Assembly: GCF_963678635.1 (NCBI RefSeq)
Contig: NC_087071.1
Location: forward strand, 24,997,821 to 25,061,820
Source: Symsagittifera roscoffensis
Taxonomy: Eukaryota; Xenacoelomorpha; Acoela; Convolutidae
DNA: 64,000 nucleotides
Direction: 5' to 3'
In this document: one piece after another, positions 34,664 through 46,851 of the stretch
Position numbering within the stretch: the stretch's first letter is position 1
Layout of the letters: every line of letters begins with the position of its first letter
The notes under the pieces: model-generated
What the model saw: the letters and a program-made list of their open reading frames with translations, nothing else
Told to the model about the DNA's origin: nothing
The model's database searches: none
Position numbers and translations under genes: made by a program

Positions 34664-36776
34664 ATAGAAGGAATCCGTTCGTGGAATTGTCGATTTTTTC
34701 ACGCAAGCTAGTCAAGCTCTGAATCTTAAATAGTTCAAGTTATATCATACGCGGAATTGGTTCGCAGAAAGAATAGAGTTTTTAAGCAAGCTATTCGAGC
34801 TTTGAAAGTTTGAATTCTTTCAAATTTCTTCACGTACGATTACGGTTTGCAAAAAAGCTGAGATTTTTCAGCTATCAATTTGAGCACGAAATCCTTGAAA
34901 ATTTTCAAATTATATACATGACAGAATTGGTTAGCAAAAAAAAGTGTAATTCTTTAAGCTAGCTTTTCGAGCTTTGAAATTTTGAAATATGACTAGTTAT
35001 TTCATAGACGGAATCCCTTCGTGAAGTGTTGAATTTTCCAAGCAAGCTAGTCAAGCTCTGAATCTTAAATATTTCAAGTTATATCATACGCGGAATCGGT
35101 TCGCAAAAAGAATGAAGTTCCAAGGCAAGATATTCGAGCTTTGGAGGTTTGAATTCTTTCAAGTTTTTTCAAAGACGAAAATGGTTTGCGAAAAAGCTGA
35201 GATTTTTCAGCAATCAATTTGAGCTACGAAATTTTGAAATATTTCAAATTAAATAAATGACAGAATCGGTTAGCAAAAAATTGTAATCGGACAGCAAAAA
35301 AGTGTAATTTTTTAAACTAGCTTTTGGAGCTTTGAAACTTTGAACTATAACAAGTTGTTTCATAGACGGAATCAGTTCGTGGAAGTGTTGAATTTTGCAA
35401 GCAAGCTAGTCAAGCTCTGAATCTTAAATACTTCAAGTTATATCATACGCGGAATCGGTTCGCAAAAAGAATGAAGTTCCCAAGCAAGATATTCGAGCTT
35501 TGGAGGTTTGGATCCTTTCAAGTTTTTTCAAAGACGAAAATGGTTTGCGAAAAAGCTGAGATTTTTCAGCAATCAATTTGAGCTACGAAATTTTGAAATA
35601 TTTCAAATTAAATAAATGACAGAATCGGTTAGGAAAAAAATGTAATCGGTCAGCAAAAAAGTGTAATTTTTTAAGCTAGCTTTTGGAGCTTTGAAACTTT
35701 GAAATATAACAAGTTATTTCATAGAAGGAATCCGTTCGTGGAATTGTCGATTTTTTCACGCAAGCTAGTCAAGCTCTGAATCTTAAATAGTTCAAATTAT
35801 ATCATACGCGGAATTGGTTCGCAGAAAGAATAGATTTTTTAAGCAAGCTATTCGATCTTTGAAAGTTTGAATTCTTTCAAATTTCTTCACGTACGATTAC
35901 GGTTTGCAAAAAAGCTGAGATTTTTCAGCTATCAATTTGAGCACGAAATCCTTGAAAATTTTCAAATTATATAAATGAGAGAATTGGTTAGCAAAAAAGT
36001 GTAACTCTTTAAGCTAGCTTTTCGAGCTTTGAAATTTTGAAATATGACTAGTTATTTCATAGACGGAATCCCTTCGTGGAAGTGTTGAATTTTCCAAGCA
36101 AGCTAGTCAAGCTCTGAATCTTAAATATTTCAAGTTATATCATACGCGGAATCGGTTCGCAAAAAGAATGAAGTTCCCAAGCAAGATATTCGAGCTTTGG
36201 AGGTTTGAATTCTTTCAAGTTTTTTCAAAGACGAAAATGGTTTGCGAAAAAGCTGAGATTTTTCAGCAATCAATTTGAGCTACAAAATTTTGAAATATTT
36301 CAAGTTATAGAAATGACATAATCGGTTAGCAAAAAATTGTAATCGGTCAGCAAAAAAGTGTAATTTTTTAAACTAGCTTTTGGAGCTTTGAAACTTTGAA
36401 CTATAACAAGTTGTTTCATAGACGGAATCCGTTCGTGGAAGTGTTGAATTTTCCAAGCAAGCTAGTCAAGCTCTGAATCTTAAATACTTCAAGTTATATC
36501 ATACGCGGAATCGGTTCGCAAAAAGAATGAAGTTCCCAAGCAAGATATTCGAGCTTTGGAGGTTTGGATCCTTTCAAGTTTTTTCAAAGACGAAAATGGT
36601 TTGCGAAAAAGCTGAGATTTTTCAGCAATCAATTTGAGCTACGAAATTTTGAAATATTTCAAATTAAATAAATGACAGAATCGGTTAGGAAAAAAATGTA
36701 ATCGGTCAGCAAAAAAGTGTAATTTTTTAAGCTAGCTTTTGGAGCTTTGAAACTTTGAAATATAACAAGTTATTTC
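34664..36776. repeat. 2,113-bp six-monomer HOR, copy 1
   Basis: Unit lengths are 340, 358, 359, 338, 359 and 359 bp, two related half-units of about 1,056 bp. GGATCC occurs once per half-unit (35,510 and 36,566), as does CACGTACGATTACGG (34,831 and 35,888). The halves are told apart by GTGTAATTCTTTAAGC against GTGTAACTCTTTAAGC. Confidence 0.92.
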
Positions 36777-38888
36777 ATAGAAGGAATCCGTTCGTGGAAT
36801 TGTCGATTTTTTCACGCAAGCTAGTCAAGCTCTGAATCTTAAATAGTTCAAGTTATATCATACGCGGAATTGGTTCGCAGAAAGAATAGAGTTTTTAAGC
36901 AAGCTATTCGAGCTTTGAAAGTTTGAATTCTTTCAAATTTCTTCACGTACGATTACGGTTTGCAAAAAAGCTGAGATTTTTCAGCTATCAATTTGAGCAC
37001 GAAATCCTTGTAAATTTTCAAATTATATACATGACAGAATTGGTTAGCAAAAAAAAGTGTAATTCTTTAAGCTAGCTTTTCGAGCTTTGAAATTTTGAAA
37101 TATGGCTAGTTATTTCATAGACGGAATCCCTTCGTGAAGTGTTGAATTTTCCAAGCAAGCTAGTCAAGCTCTGAATCTTAAATATTTCAAGTTATATCAT
37201 ACGCGGAATCGGTTCGCAAAAAGAATGAAGTTCCAAGGCAAGATATTCGAGCTTTGGAGGTTTGAATTCTTTCAAGTTTTTTCAAAGACGAAAATGGTTT
37301 GCGAAAAAGCTGAGATTTTTCAGCAATCAATTTGAGCTACGAAATTTTGAAATATTTCAAATTAAATAAATGACAGAATCGGTTAGCAAAAAATTGTAAT
37401 CGGACAGCAAAAAAGTGTAATTTTTTAAACTAGCTTTTGGAGCTTTAAAACTTTGAACTATAACAAGTTGTTTCATAGACGGAATCAGTTCGTGGAAGTG
37501 TTGAATTTTGCAAGCAAGCTAGTCAAGCTCTGAATCTTAAATACTTCAAGTTATATCATACGCGGAATCGGTTCGCAAAAAGAATGAAGTTCCCAAGCAA
37601 GATATTCGAGCTTTGGAGGTTTGGATCCTTTCAAGTTTTTTCAAAGACGAAAATGGTTTGCGAAAAAGCTGAGATTTTTCAGCAATCAATTTGAGCTACG
37701 AAATTTTGAAATATTTCAAATTAAATAAATGACAGAATCGGTTAGGAAAAAAATGTAATCGGTCAGCAAAAAAGTGTAATTTTTTAAGCTAGCTTTTGGA
37801 GCTTTGAAACTTTGAAATATAACAAGTTATTTCATAGAAGGAATCCGTTCGTGGAATTGTCGATTTTTTCACGCAAGCTAGTCAAGCTCTGAATCTTAAA
37901 TAGTTCAAATTATATCATACGCGGAATTGGTTCGCAGAAAGAATAGATTTTTTAAGCAAGCTATTCGATCTTTGAAAGTTTGAATTCTTTCAAATTTCTT
38001 CACGTACGATTACGGTTTGCAAAAAAGCTGAGATTTTTCAGCTATCAATTTGAGCACGAAATCCTTGAAAATTTTCAAATTATATAAATGAGAGAATTGG
38101 TTAGCAAAAAAGTGTAACTCTTTAAGCTAGCTTTTCGAGCTTTGAAATTTTGAAATATGACTAGTTATTTCATAGACGGAATCCCTTCGTGGAAGTGTTG
38201 AATTTTCCAAGCAAGCTAGTCAAGCTCTGAATCTTAAATATTTCAAGTTATATCATACGCGGAATCGGTTCGCAAAAAGAATGAAGTTCCCAAGCAAGAT
38301 ATTCGAGCTTTGGAGGTTTGAATTCTTTCAAGTTTTTTCAAAGACGAAAATGGTTTGCGAAAAAGCTGAGATTTTTCAGCAATCAATTTGAGCTACAAAA
38401 TTTTGAAATATTTCAAGTTATAGAAATGACATAATCGGTTAGCAAAAAATTGTAATCGGTCAGCAAAAAAGTGTAATTTTTTAAACTAGCTTTTGGAGCT
38501 TTGAAACTTTGAACTATAACAAGTTGTTTCATAGACGGAATCCGTTCGTGGAAGTGTTGAATTTTCCAAGCAAGCTAGTCAAGCTCTGAATCTTAAATAC
38601 TTCAAGTTATATCATACGCGGAATCGGTTCGCAAAAAGAATGAAGTTCCCAAGCAAGATATTCGAGCTTTGGAGGTTTGGATCCTTTCAAGTTTTTTCAA
38701 AGACGAAAATGGTTTGCGAAAAAGCTGAGATTTTTCAGCAATCAATTTGAGCTACGAAATTTTGAAATATTTCAAATTAAATAAATGACAGAATCGGTTA
38801 GGAAAAAATGTAATCGGTCAGCAAAAAAGTGTAATTTTTTAAGCTAGCTTTTGGAGCTTTGAAACTTTGAAATATAACAAGTTATTTC
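36777..38888. repeat. 2,113-bp six-monomer HOR, copy 2
   Basis: Unit lengths 340, 358, 359, 338, 359 and 358 repeat copy 1, and GGATCC recurs at 37,623 and 38,679. Only scattered single-base differences are seen, such as CCTTGTAAATTTTC near 37,010 and ATATGGCTAGTT near 37,103. The pattern ends at about 38.93 kb, where TTTTTTCCCGCAATATAG replaces TTTTTTCACGCAAGCTAG. Confidence 0.92.
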
Positions 38889-40997
38889 ATAGAAGGAATC
38901 CGTTCGTGGAATTGTCGATTTTTTCCCGCAATATAGTCAAGCTCTGAATCTTAAATAGTTCAAGTTATATCATACGCGGAATTGGTTCGCAGAAAGAATA
39001 GAGTTATTAAGCAAGCTATTCGAGCTTTGAAAGTTTGAATTCTTTCAATTTTCTTCAAGTACGAATACGGATTGCAAAAAAGCTGAGATGTTTCAGCTAT
39101 CAGTTTGAGCACGAAATCCTTGAAATTTTTCAAGTTATATAAATGACAGAATCGGTTAGCAAAAAAGTGTAATTTTTTAATCTAGCTTTTCGAGCTTTGA
39201 AATTTTGAAATATAACAAGTTATTTCATAGAATGCATCCATTCGTGGAAGTGTTGAATTTTTCAAGCAAGCTATTCAAGCTCTGAATCTTAAATAGTTCA
39301 AGTTATATCATACGCGGAATTGGTTCGCAAAAAGAATGAAGTTCCTAAGCAAGATATTCGAGCTTTGAAAGTTTGAATTCATTCAAGTTTTTTCAAAGAC
39401 GATAACGGTTTGCGAAAAAGTTGAGATTTTGAGAAATGATTTTGTGCTACGAAATTTCGAAATATTTCAAGTTATATAAATGACAGAATCGGTTATCAAA
39501 AAAGTGTAATCGGTCAGCAAAAAATTGTAATTTTTTTAAGCTAGCTTTTGGAGCTTTGAAATTTTGAAATATAATAAGTTATTTCATAGAAGGAATCCGT
39601 TCGTGGAAGTGTTGAGTTTTTCAAATAGCTAGTCAAGCTCTGAATCTTCAATAGTTCAAGTTATATCATACGCGGAATCGGTTCGCAAAAAGAATGAAGT
39701 TCCTAAGCAAGATATTCGAGCTTTGAAAGTTTGAATTCATTCAAGTTTTTTCAAAGATGAAAACGGTTTGCGAAAAAGCTGAGATTTTTCAGCAATCAAT
39801 TTGAGCTAAGAAATTTTGAAATATTTCAAATTAAATAAATGACAGAATCGGTTAGGAAAAAAATGTAATCGGTCAGCAAAAAAGTGTAATTTTAAGCTAG
39901 ATTTTGGAGCTTTGAAACTTTGAAATATAACAAGTTATTTCATAGAAGGAATCCGTTCGTGGAATTGTCGGTTTTTTCCCGCAAGCTAGTCAAGCTCTGA
40001 ATCTTAAATAGTTCAAGTTATATCATACGCGGAATTGGTTCGCAGAAAGAATAGAGTTTTTAAGCAAGCTATTCGAGCTTTGAAAGTTTGAATTCTTTCA
40101 ATTTTCTTCAAGTACGAATACGGTTTGCAAAAAAGCTGAGATGTTTCAGCTATCAGTTTGAGCACGAAATCCTTGAAATTTTTCAAGTTATATAAATGAC
40201 AGAATCGGTTAGCAAAAAAGTGTAATTTTTTAAGCTAGCTTTTCGAGCTTTGAAATTTTGAAATATAACAAGTTATTTCATAGAAGGCATCCATTCGTGG
40301 AAGTGTTGAATTTTTCAAGCAAGCTATTCAAGCTCTGAATCTTAAATAGTTCAAGTTATATCATACGCGGAATCGGTTCGCAAAAGGAATGAAGTTCCTA
40401 AGCAAGATATTCGAGCTTTGAAAGTTTGAATTCATTCAAGTTTTTTCAAAGACGATAACGGTTTGCGAAAAAGCTGAGATTTTGAGAAATGATTTTGTGC
40501 TACGAAATTTCGAAATATTTCAAGTTATATAAATGACAGAATCGGTTATCAAAAAAGTGTAATCGGTCAGCAAAAAATTGTAATTTTTTTAAGCTAGCTT
40601 TTGGAGCTTTGAAATTTTGAAATATAACAAGTTATTTCATAGAAGGAATCCGTTCGTGGAAGTGTTGAATTTTTCAAGCAAGCTAGTCAAGCTCTGAATC
40701 TTCAATAGTTCAAGTTATATCATACGCGGAATCGGTTCGCAAAAAGAATGAAGTTCCTAAGCAAGATATTCGAGCTTTGAAAGTTTGAATTCATTCAAGT
40801 TTTTTCAAAGATGAAAACGGTTTGCGAAAAAGCTGAGATTTTTCAGCAATCAATTTGAGCTACGAAATTTTGAAATATTTCAAATTAAATAAATGACAGA
40901 ATCGGTTAGGAAAAAAATGTAATCGGTCAGCAAAAAAATGTAATTTTTTAAGCTAGCTTTTGGAGCTTTGAAACTTTGAAATATAACAAGTTATTTC
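38889..40997. repeat. About 1,055-bp three-monomer HOR, two copies
   Basis: Spacings are 338, 359, 356 and then 338, 359, 359. Markers repeated at about 1,053 bp are TTTTTTCCCGC, CTTCAAGTACGAATACGG, GAATTTTTCAAGCAAGCTATTC and ATTTTGAGAAATGATTTTG (39,427 and 40,480). It is a relative of the half-unit of the preceding HOR, rearranged. Confidence 0.82.
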
Positions 40998-43900
40998 ATA
41001 GAAGGAATCCGTTCGTGGAATTGTCGATTTTTTCCCGCAAGCTAGTCAAGCTCTGAATCTTAAATAGTTCAAGTTATATCATACGCGGAATTGGTTCGCA
41101 GAAAGAATAGAGTTTTTGAGCAAGCTATTCCAGCTTTGAAAGTTTGAATTCTTTCAAGTTTTTTCAAAGACGATAACGGTTTGCGAAAAAGCTGAGATTT
41201 TGAGAAATGAATTTGTGCTACGAAATTTCGAAATATTTCAAGTTATATAAAGGACAGAATCGGTTATCAAAAAAGTGTAATCGATCAGCAAAAAATTGTA
41301 ATTTTTTTAAGCTAGCTTTTGGAGCTTTGAAATTTTGAAATATAACAAGTTATTTCATAGAAGGAATCCGTTCGTGGAAGTGTTGAATTTTTCAAGCAAG
41401 CTAGTCAAGCTCTGAATCATCAATAGTTCAAGTTATATCATACGCGGAATCGGTTCGCAAAAAGAATGAAGTTCCTAAGCAAGATATTCGAGCTTTGAAA
41501 GTTTGAATTCATTCAAGTTTTTTCAAAGATGAAAACGGTTTGCGAAAAAGCTGAGATTTTTCAGCAATCAATTTGAGCTAAGAAATTTTGAAATATTTCA
41601 AATTAAATAAATGACAGAATCGGTTAGGAAAAAAATGTAATCGGTCAGCAAAAAAGTGTAATTTTTTAAGCTAGCTTTTGGAGCTTTGAAACTTTGAAAT
41701 ATAACAAGTTATTTCATAGAAGGAATCCGTTCGTGGAATTGTTGAATTTTTCACGCAAGCTAGTCAAGCGCTGGATCTTAATTAGTTCAAGCTTTATCAT
41801 ACCCGGAATTGGTTCGCAGAAAGAATAGAATTTTTAAGCAAGCTATTTGAGCTTTGAAAGTTTGAATTCTTTCAAGTTTTTTCAAAGACAAAAACGGTTT
41901 GCGAAAAAGCTGAAATTTTTCAGCTATCAATTTGAGCGCGAAATCCTTGAAATAATTCAAGTTAAATAAATGACAGAATCGGTTAGGAAAAAAATGTAAT
42001 CGGTCAGCAAAAAAGTGTAATTTTTTAAGCTAGCTTTTGGAGCTATGAAACTTTGAAATATAACAAGTTATTTCATAGAAGGAATCCGTTCGTGGAATTG
42101 TTGAATTTTTCACGCAAGCTAGTCAAGCTCTGAATCTTAATTAGTTCAAGCTTTATCATACCCGGAATTGGTTCGCAGAAAGAATAGAATTTTTAAGCAA
42201 GCTATTTGAGCTTTGAAAGTTTGAATTTTTTCAAGTTTTTTCAAAGACGAAAACGGTTTGCGAAAAAGCTGACATTTTTCAGCTATCAATTTGAGCACGA
42301 AATCCATGAAATATTTCAAGTTAAATAAATGACAGAATCGGTTAGGAAAAAAATGTAATCGGTCAGCAAAAAAGTGTAATTATTTAAGCTAGCTTTTGGA
42401 GCTTTGAAACTTTGAAATATAACAAGTTATTTCATAGAAGGAATCCGTTCGTGGAATTGTCGATTTTTTCACGCAAGCTAGTCAAGCTCTGAATCTTAAA
42501 TAGTTCAAGTTATATCATACGCGGAATTGGTTCGCAGAAAGAATGAAGTTCCTAATCAAGATATTTGAGCTCTGAAAGTTTGAATTCTTTCAAGTTTTTT
42601 CAAAGACGATAACGGTTTGCGAAAAAGCTGAGATTTTGAGAAATAATTTTGTGCTACGAAATTTTGAAATATTTCAAGTTATATAAATGACAGAATCGGT
42701 TATCAAAAAAGTTTAATCGGTCAGCAAAAAAGTGTAATTTTTCTAAGCTAGCTTTTGGAGCTTTGAAATTTTGAAATTTAACAAGTTATTTCATAGAAGG
42801 AATCCGTTCGTGGAAGTGTTGAATTTTTCAAGCAAGCTAGTCAAGCTCTGAATCTTCAATAGTTCAAGTTATATCATACGCGGAATTGGTTCGCAGAAAG
42901 AATAGAGTTTTTAAGCAAGCTATTCGAGCTTTGAAAGTTTGAATTCTTTCAATTTTCTTCAAGTACGAATATGGTTTGCAAAAAAGCTGAGATGTTTCAG
43001 CTATCAGTTTGAGCACGAAATCCTTCAAATTTTTCAAGTTATATAAATGACAGAATCGGTTAGCAAAAAAGTGTAATTTTTTAAGCTAGCTTTTCGAGCT
43101 TTGAAATTTTGAAATATAACAAGTTATTTCATAGAAGGCATCCATTCGTGGAAGTGTTGAATTTTTCAAGCAAGCTATTCAAGCTCTGAATCATAAATAG
43201 TTCAAGTTATATCATACGCGGAATCGGTTCGCAACAAGAATGAAGTTCCTAATCAAGATATTTGAGCTCTGAAAGTTTGAATTCTTTCAAGTTTTTTCAA
43301 AGACGATAACGGTTTGCGAAAAAGCTGAGATTTTGAGAAATAATTTTGTGCTACGAAATTTTGAAATATTTCAAGTTATATAAATGACACAATCGGTTAT
43401 CAAAAAAGTGTAATCGGTCAGCAAAAAAGTGTAATTTTTCTAAGCTAGCTTTTGGAGCTTTGAAATTTTGAAAATTAACAAGTTATTTCATAGAAGGAAT
43501 CCGTTCGTGGAAGTGTTGAATTTTTCAAGCAAGCTAGTCAAGCTCTGAATCTTCAATAGTTCAAGTTATATCATACGCGGAATCGGTTCGCAAAAAGAAT
43601 GAAGTTCCTAAGCAAGATATTCGAGCTTCGAAAGTTTGAATTCATTCAAGTTTTTTCAAAGATGAAAAAGGTTTGCAAAAAAGCTGAGATTTTTCAGCAA
43701 TCAATTTGAGCTAAGAAATTTTGAAATATTTCAAGTTATATAAATGACAGAATCGTTAGCAAAAAAATGTAATCGGTCAGCAAAAAAGTGTAATTTTTTA
43801 AGCTAGCTTTTGGAGCTTTGAAACTTTGAAATATAACAAGTTATTTCATAGAAGGAATCCGTTCGTGGAATTGTTGAATATTTCACGCAAGCTAGTCAAG

Positions 43901-44544
43901 CTCTGAATCTTAATTAGTTCAAGCTTTATCATACCCGGAATTGGTTCGCAGAAAGAATAGAATTTTTTAGCAAGCTAGTTGAGCTTTGAAAGTTTGAATT
44001 CTTTCAAGTTTTTTTTCAGACGAAAACGGTTTGCGAAAAAGCTGAAATTTTTCAGCTATCAATTTGAGCACGAAATCCTTGAAATTTTTCAAGTTATATA
44101 AATGACAGAATCGGTCAGCAAAAAAGTGTAATTTTTTAAGCTAGCTTTTGGAGCTTTGAAACTTTGAAATATAACAAGTTAGTTCATAGAAGGAATCCGT
44201 TCGTGGAAGGGTTGAATTTTTCAAGCAAGCTAGTCAAGCTCTGAATCTTAAATAGTTTAAGTTATATCATACGCGGAATCGGTTCGCAAAAAGAATGAAG
44301 CTCCTAAGCAAGATATTCGAGCTTTGAAAGTTTGAATTCATTCAAGTTTTTTCAAAGACAAAAACGGTTTGCAAAATAGCTGAGATTTTTCAGCAATCAT
44401 TTTGAGCTACGAAATTTTGAAATAATTCAAGTTATATAAATGACAGAATCGTTAGCAAAAAAAGTTTAATCGGTCAGCAAAAAAGTGTAATTTTTTAAGC
44501 TAGCTTTTGGAGCTTTGAAACTTTGAAATATAACAAGTTATTTC
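40998..44544. repeat. Mixed 338/359-bp monomers with CCCGGAATTGG type
   Basis: Spacings are 359 (five times), 338, 359, 358, 338 and 359 bp. Units with TTTATCATACCCGGAATTGG occur at 41,802, 42,161, 43,934 and 44,631, and units with GATTTTGAGAAAT at 41,198, 42,634 and 43,331. The sequence is satellite throughout. Confidence 0.85.
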
Positions 44545-46851
44545 ATAGAAGGAATCCGTTCGTGGAATTGTTGAATTTTTCACGCACGCTATTCAAGCTC
44601 TGAACCTTAATTAGTTCAAGCTTTATCATACCCGGAATTGGTTTGCAGAAAGAATAGAGTTTTTAAGCAAGCTATTTGAGCTTTGAAAGTTTGAATTTAT
44701 TCAAGTTTTTTCAAAGACGAAAACGGTTTGCGAAAAAGCTGAGATTTTTCAGCTATCAATTTGAGCACGAAATCCTTGAAATTTTTCAAGTTATATAAAT
44801 GACAGAATCGGTTAGCAAAAAATGGTAATTTTTTAAAATAGCTTTTGAAGCTTTGAAAGTTTGAATTCATTCAAGTTTTTTCAAAGACGAAAACGGTTTG
44901 CAAAAAAACTGAGATTTTTCAGCAATCAATTTGAGCTACGAAATTTTGAAATATTTCAAGTTATATAAATGACAGAATCGTTAGCAAAAAAGTCTAATCG
45001 GTCATCAAAAAAGTGTAATTTTTTAAACTAGCTTTTGGAGCTTTGAAATTTTGAAATATGACTAGTTATTCCATAGAAGGAATCCATTCGTGGAAGTATT
45101 GAATTTTTCAAGCAAGCTAGTCAAGCTCTGAATCTTAGATAGTTCAAGTTATATCATACGCGGAATCGGTTCGCAAAACGAATGAAATTCCTAAGCAAGA
45201 TATTCGAGCTTTGAAAATTTGAATTCTTTCAAGTTTTTTCAAAGACGAAAACGGTTTGCAAAAAAGCTGAGATTTTTCAGCAATCAATTTGAGCTACGAA
45301 ATTTTGAAATATTTCAAGTTATATATATAACAGAATCGGTTAGCAAAAAAGTGTAATCGGCCAGCAAAAAAGTGTAATTTTTCAAGCTAGCTTTTGGAGC
45401 TTTGAAATTTTGAAATATGACTAGTTATTTCATAGAAGAAATCCGTTCGTGGAAGTGTTGAATTTTTCAAGCAAGCTAGTCAAGCTCTGAATCTTAAAAA
45501 GTTCAAGTTATATCATACGCGGAATCGGTTCGCAAAAAGAATGAAGTTCCTAATCAAGATATTTGAGCTCTGAAAGTTTGAATTCTTTCAAGTTTTTTCA
45601 AAGACAAAAACGGTTTGCGAAAAAGCTGAGATTTTGAGAAATCCTTTTGAGCTACGAAATTTCGAAATAGTTCAAGTTATATAAATGACAGAATCGGTTA
45701 GCAAAAAAGTGTAATCGGTCAGCAAAAAAGCGTAATTTTTTAAGCTAGCTTTTGGAGCTTTGAAATTTTGAAATATAACAAGTTATTTCAAAGATGGAAT
45801 CCGTTCGTGGAAGTGTTGAATTTTTCAAGCAAGCTAGTCAAGCTCTGAATCTTAAATAGTTCAAGTTATATTGGTTCGCAAAAAGATTGAAGTTCCTAAG
45901 CAAGATATTCGAGGTTTGAAAGTTTGAAATCATTGAAGTTTTTTCAAAGACGAAAACGGTTTGCGAAAAAGCTGAGATTTTTCAGCAATCAATTTGAGCT
46001 ACGAAATTTTGAAATAATTCAAGTTATATAAATGACAGAATCGTTAGCAAAAAAGAGTAATCGGTCAGCAAAAAAGTGTAATTTTTTAAGCTAGCTTTTG
46101 GAGCTTTAAAACTTTGAAATAAAACAAGTTATTTCATAGAAGGAATCCGTTCGTGGAATTGTTGAAGTTTTCACGCAAGCTAGTCAAGCTCTGAATCTTA
46201 ATTAGTTCAAGCTTTATCATACCCGGAATTGGTTCGCAGAAAAAATAGAGTTTTAATGCAAGCTATTTGAGCTTTGAAAGTTTGAATTCTTTCAAGTTTT
46301 TTCAAAGACGAAAATGGTTTGCGAGAGAGCTGAGATTTTTCAGCTATCAATTTGAGCACGAAATCCTTGAAACTTTTCAAGTTATATATATAACAGAATC
46401 GGTTAGCAAAAAAGTGTAATCGGTCAGCAAAAAAGTGTAATTTTTCAAGCTAGCTTTTGGAGCTTTGAAATTTTGAAATATAACAAGTTATTTCATAGAA
46501 GGAATCTGTTCGCGAAGTGTTGAATTTTTCAAGCAAGCTAGTCAAGCTCTGAATCTTAAATAGTTCAAGTTATATCATACGCGGAATCGGTTCGCAAAAA
46601 GAATGAAGTTCCTAAGCAAGATATTCGAGCTTTGAAAGTTTGAATTCATTCAAGTTTTTTCAAAGACGAAAACGGTTTGCAAAAAAGCTGAGATTTTTCA
46701 GCAATCAATTTGAGCTACGAAATTTTGAAATATTTCAAGTTATATAAATGACAAAATTGTTAGCAAAAAAGTGTAATCGGTCAGCAAAAAAGTGTAATTT
46801 TTCAAGCTAGCTTTTGGAGCTTTGAAATTTTGAAAAATGACTAGTTATTTC
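44545..46851. repeat. 2,307-bp HOR, copy 1, led by a 528-bp fusion unit
   Basis: Unit lengths are 528, 359, 358, 346, 359 and 357 bp. In the 528-bp unit sub1 (TTTTTAAAATAGCTTTTGAAG) runs into sub3 (TTTGAAAGTTTGAATTCATTC) near 44,850, which adds two blocks. The 346-bp unit has a small deletion giving TTATATTGGTTCGC at about 45,866. Confidence 0.88.
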
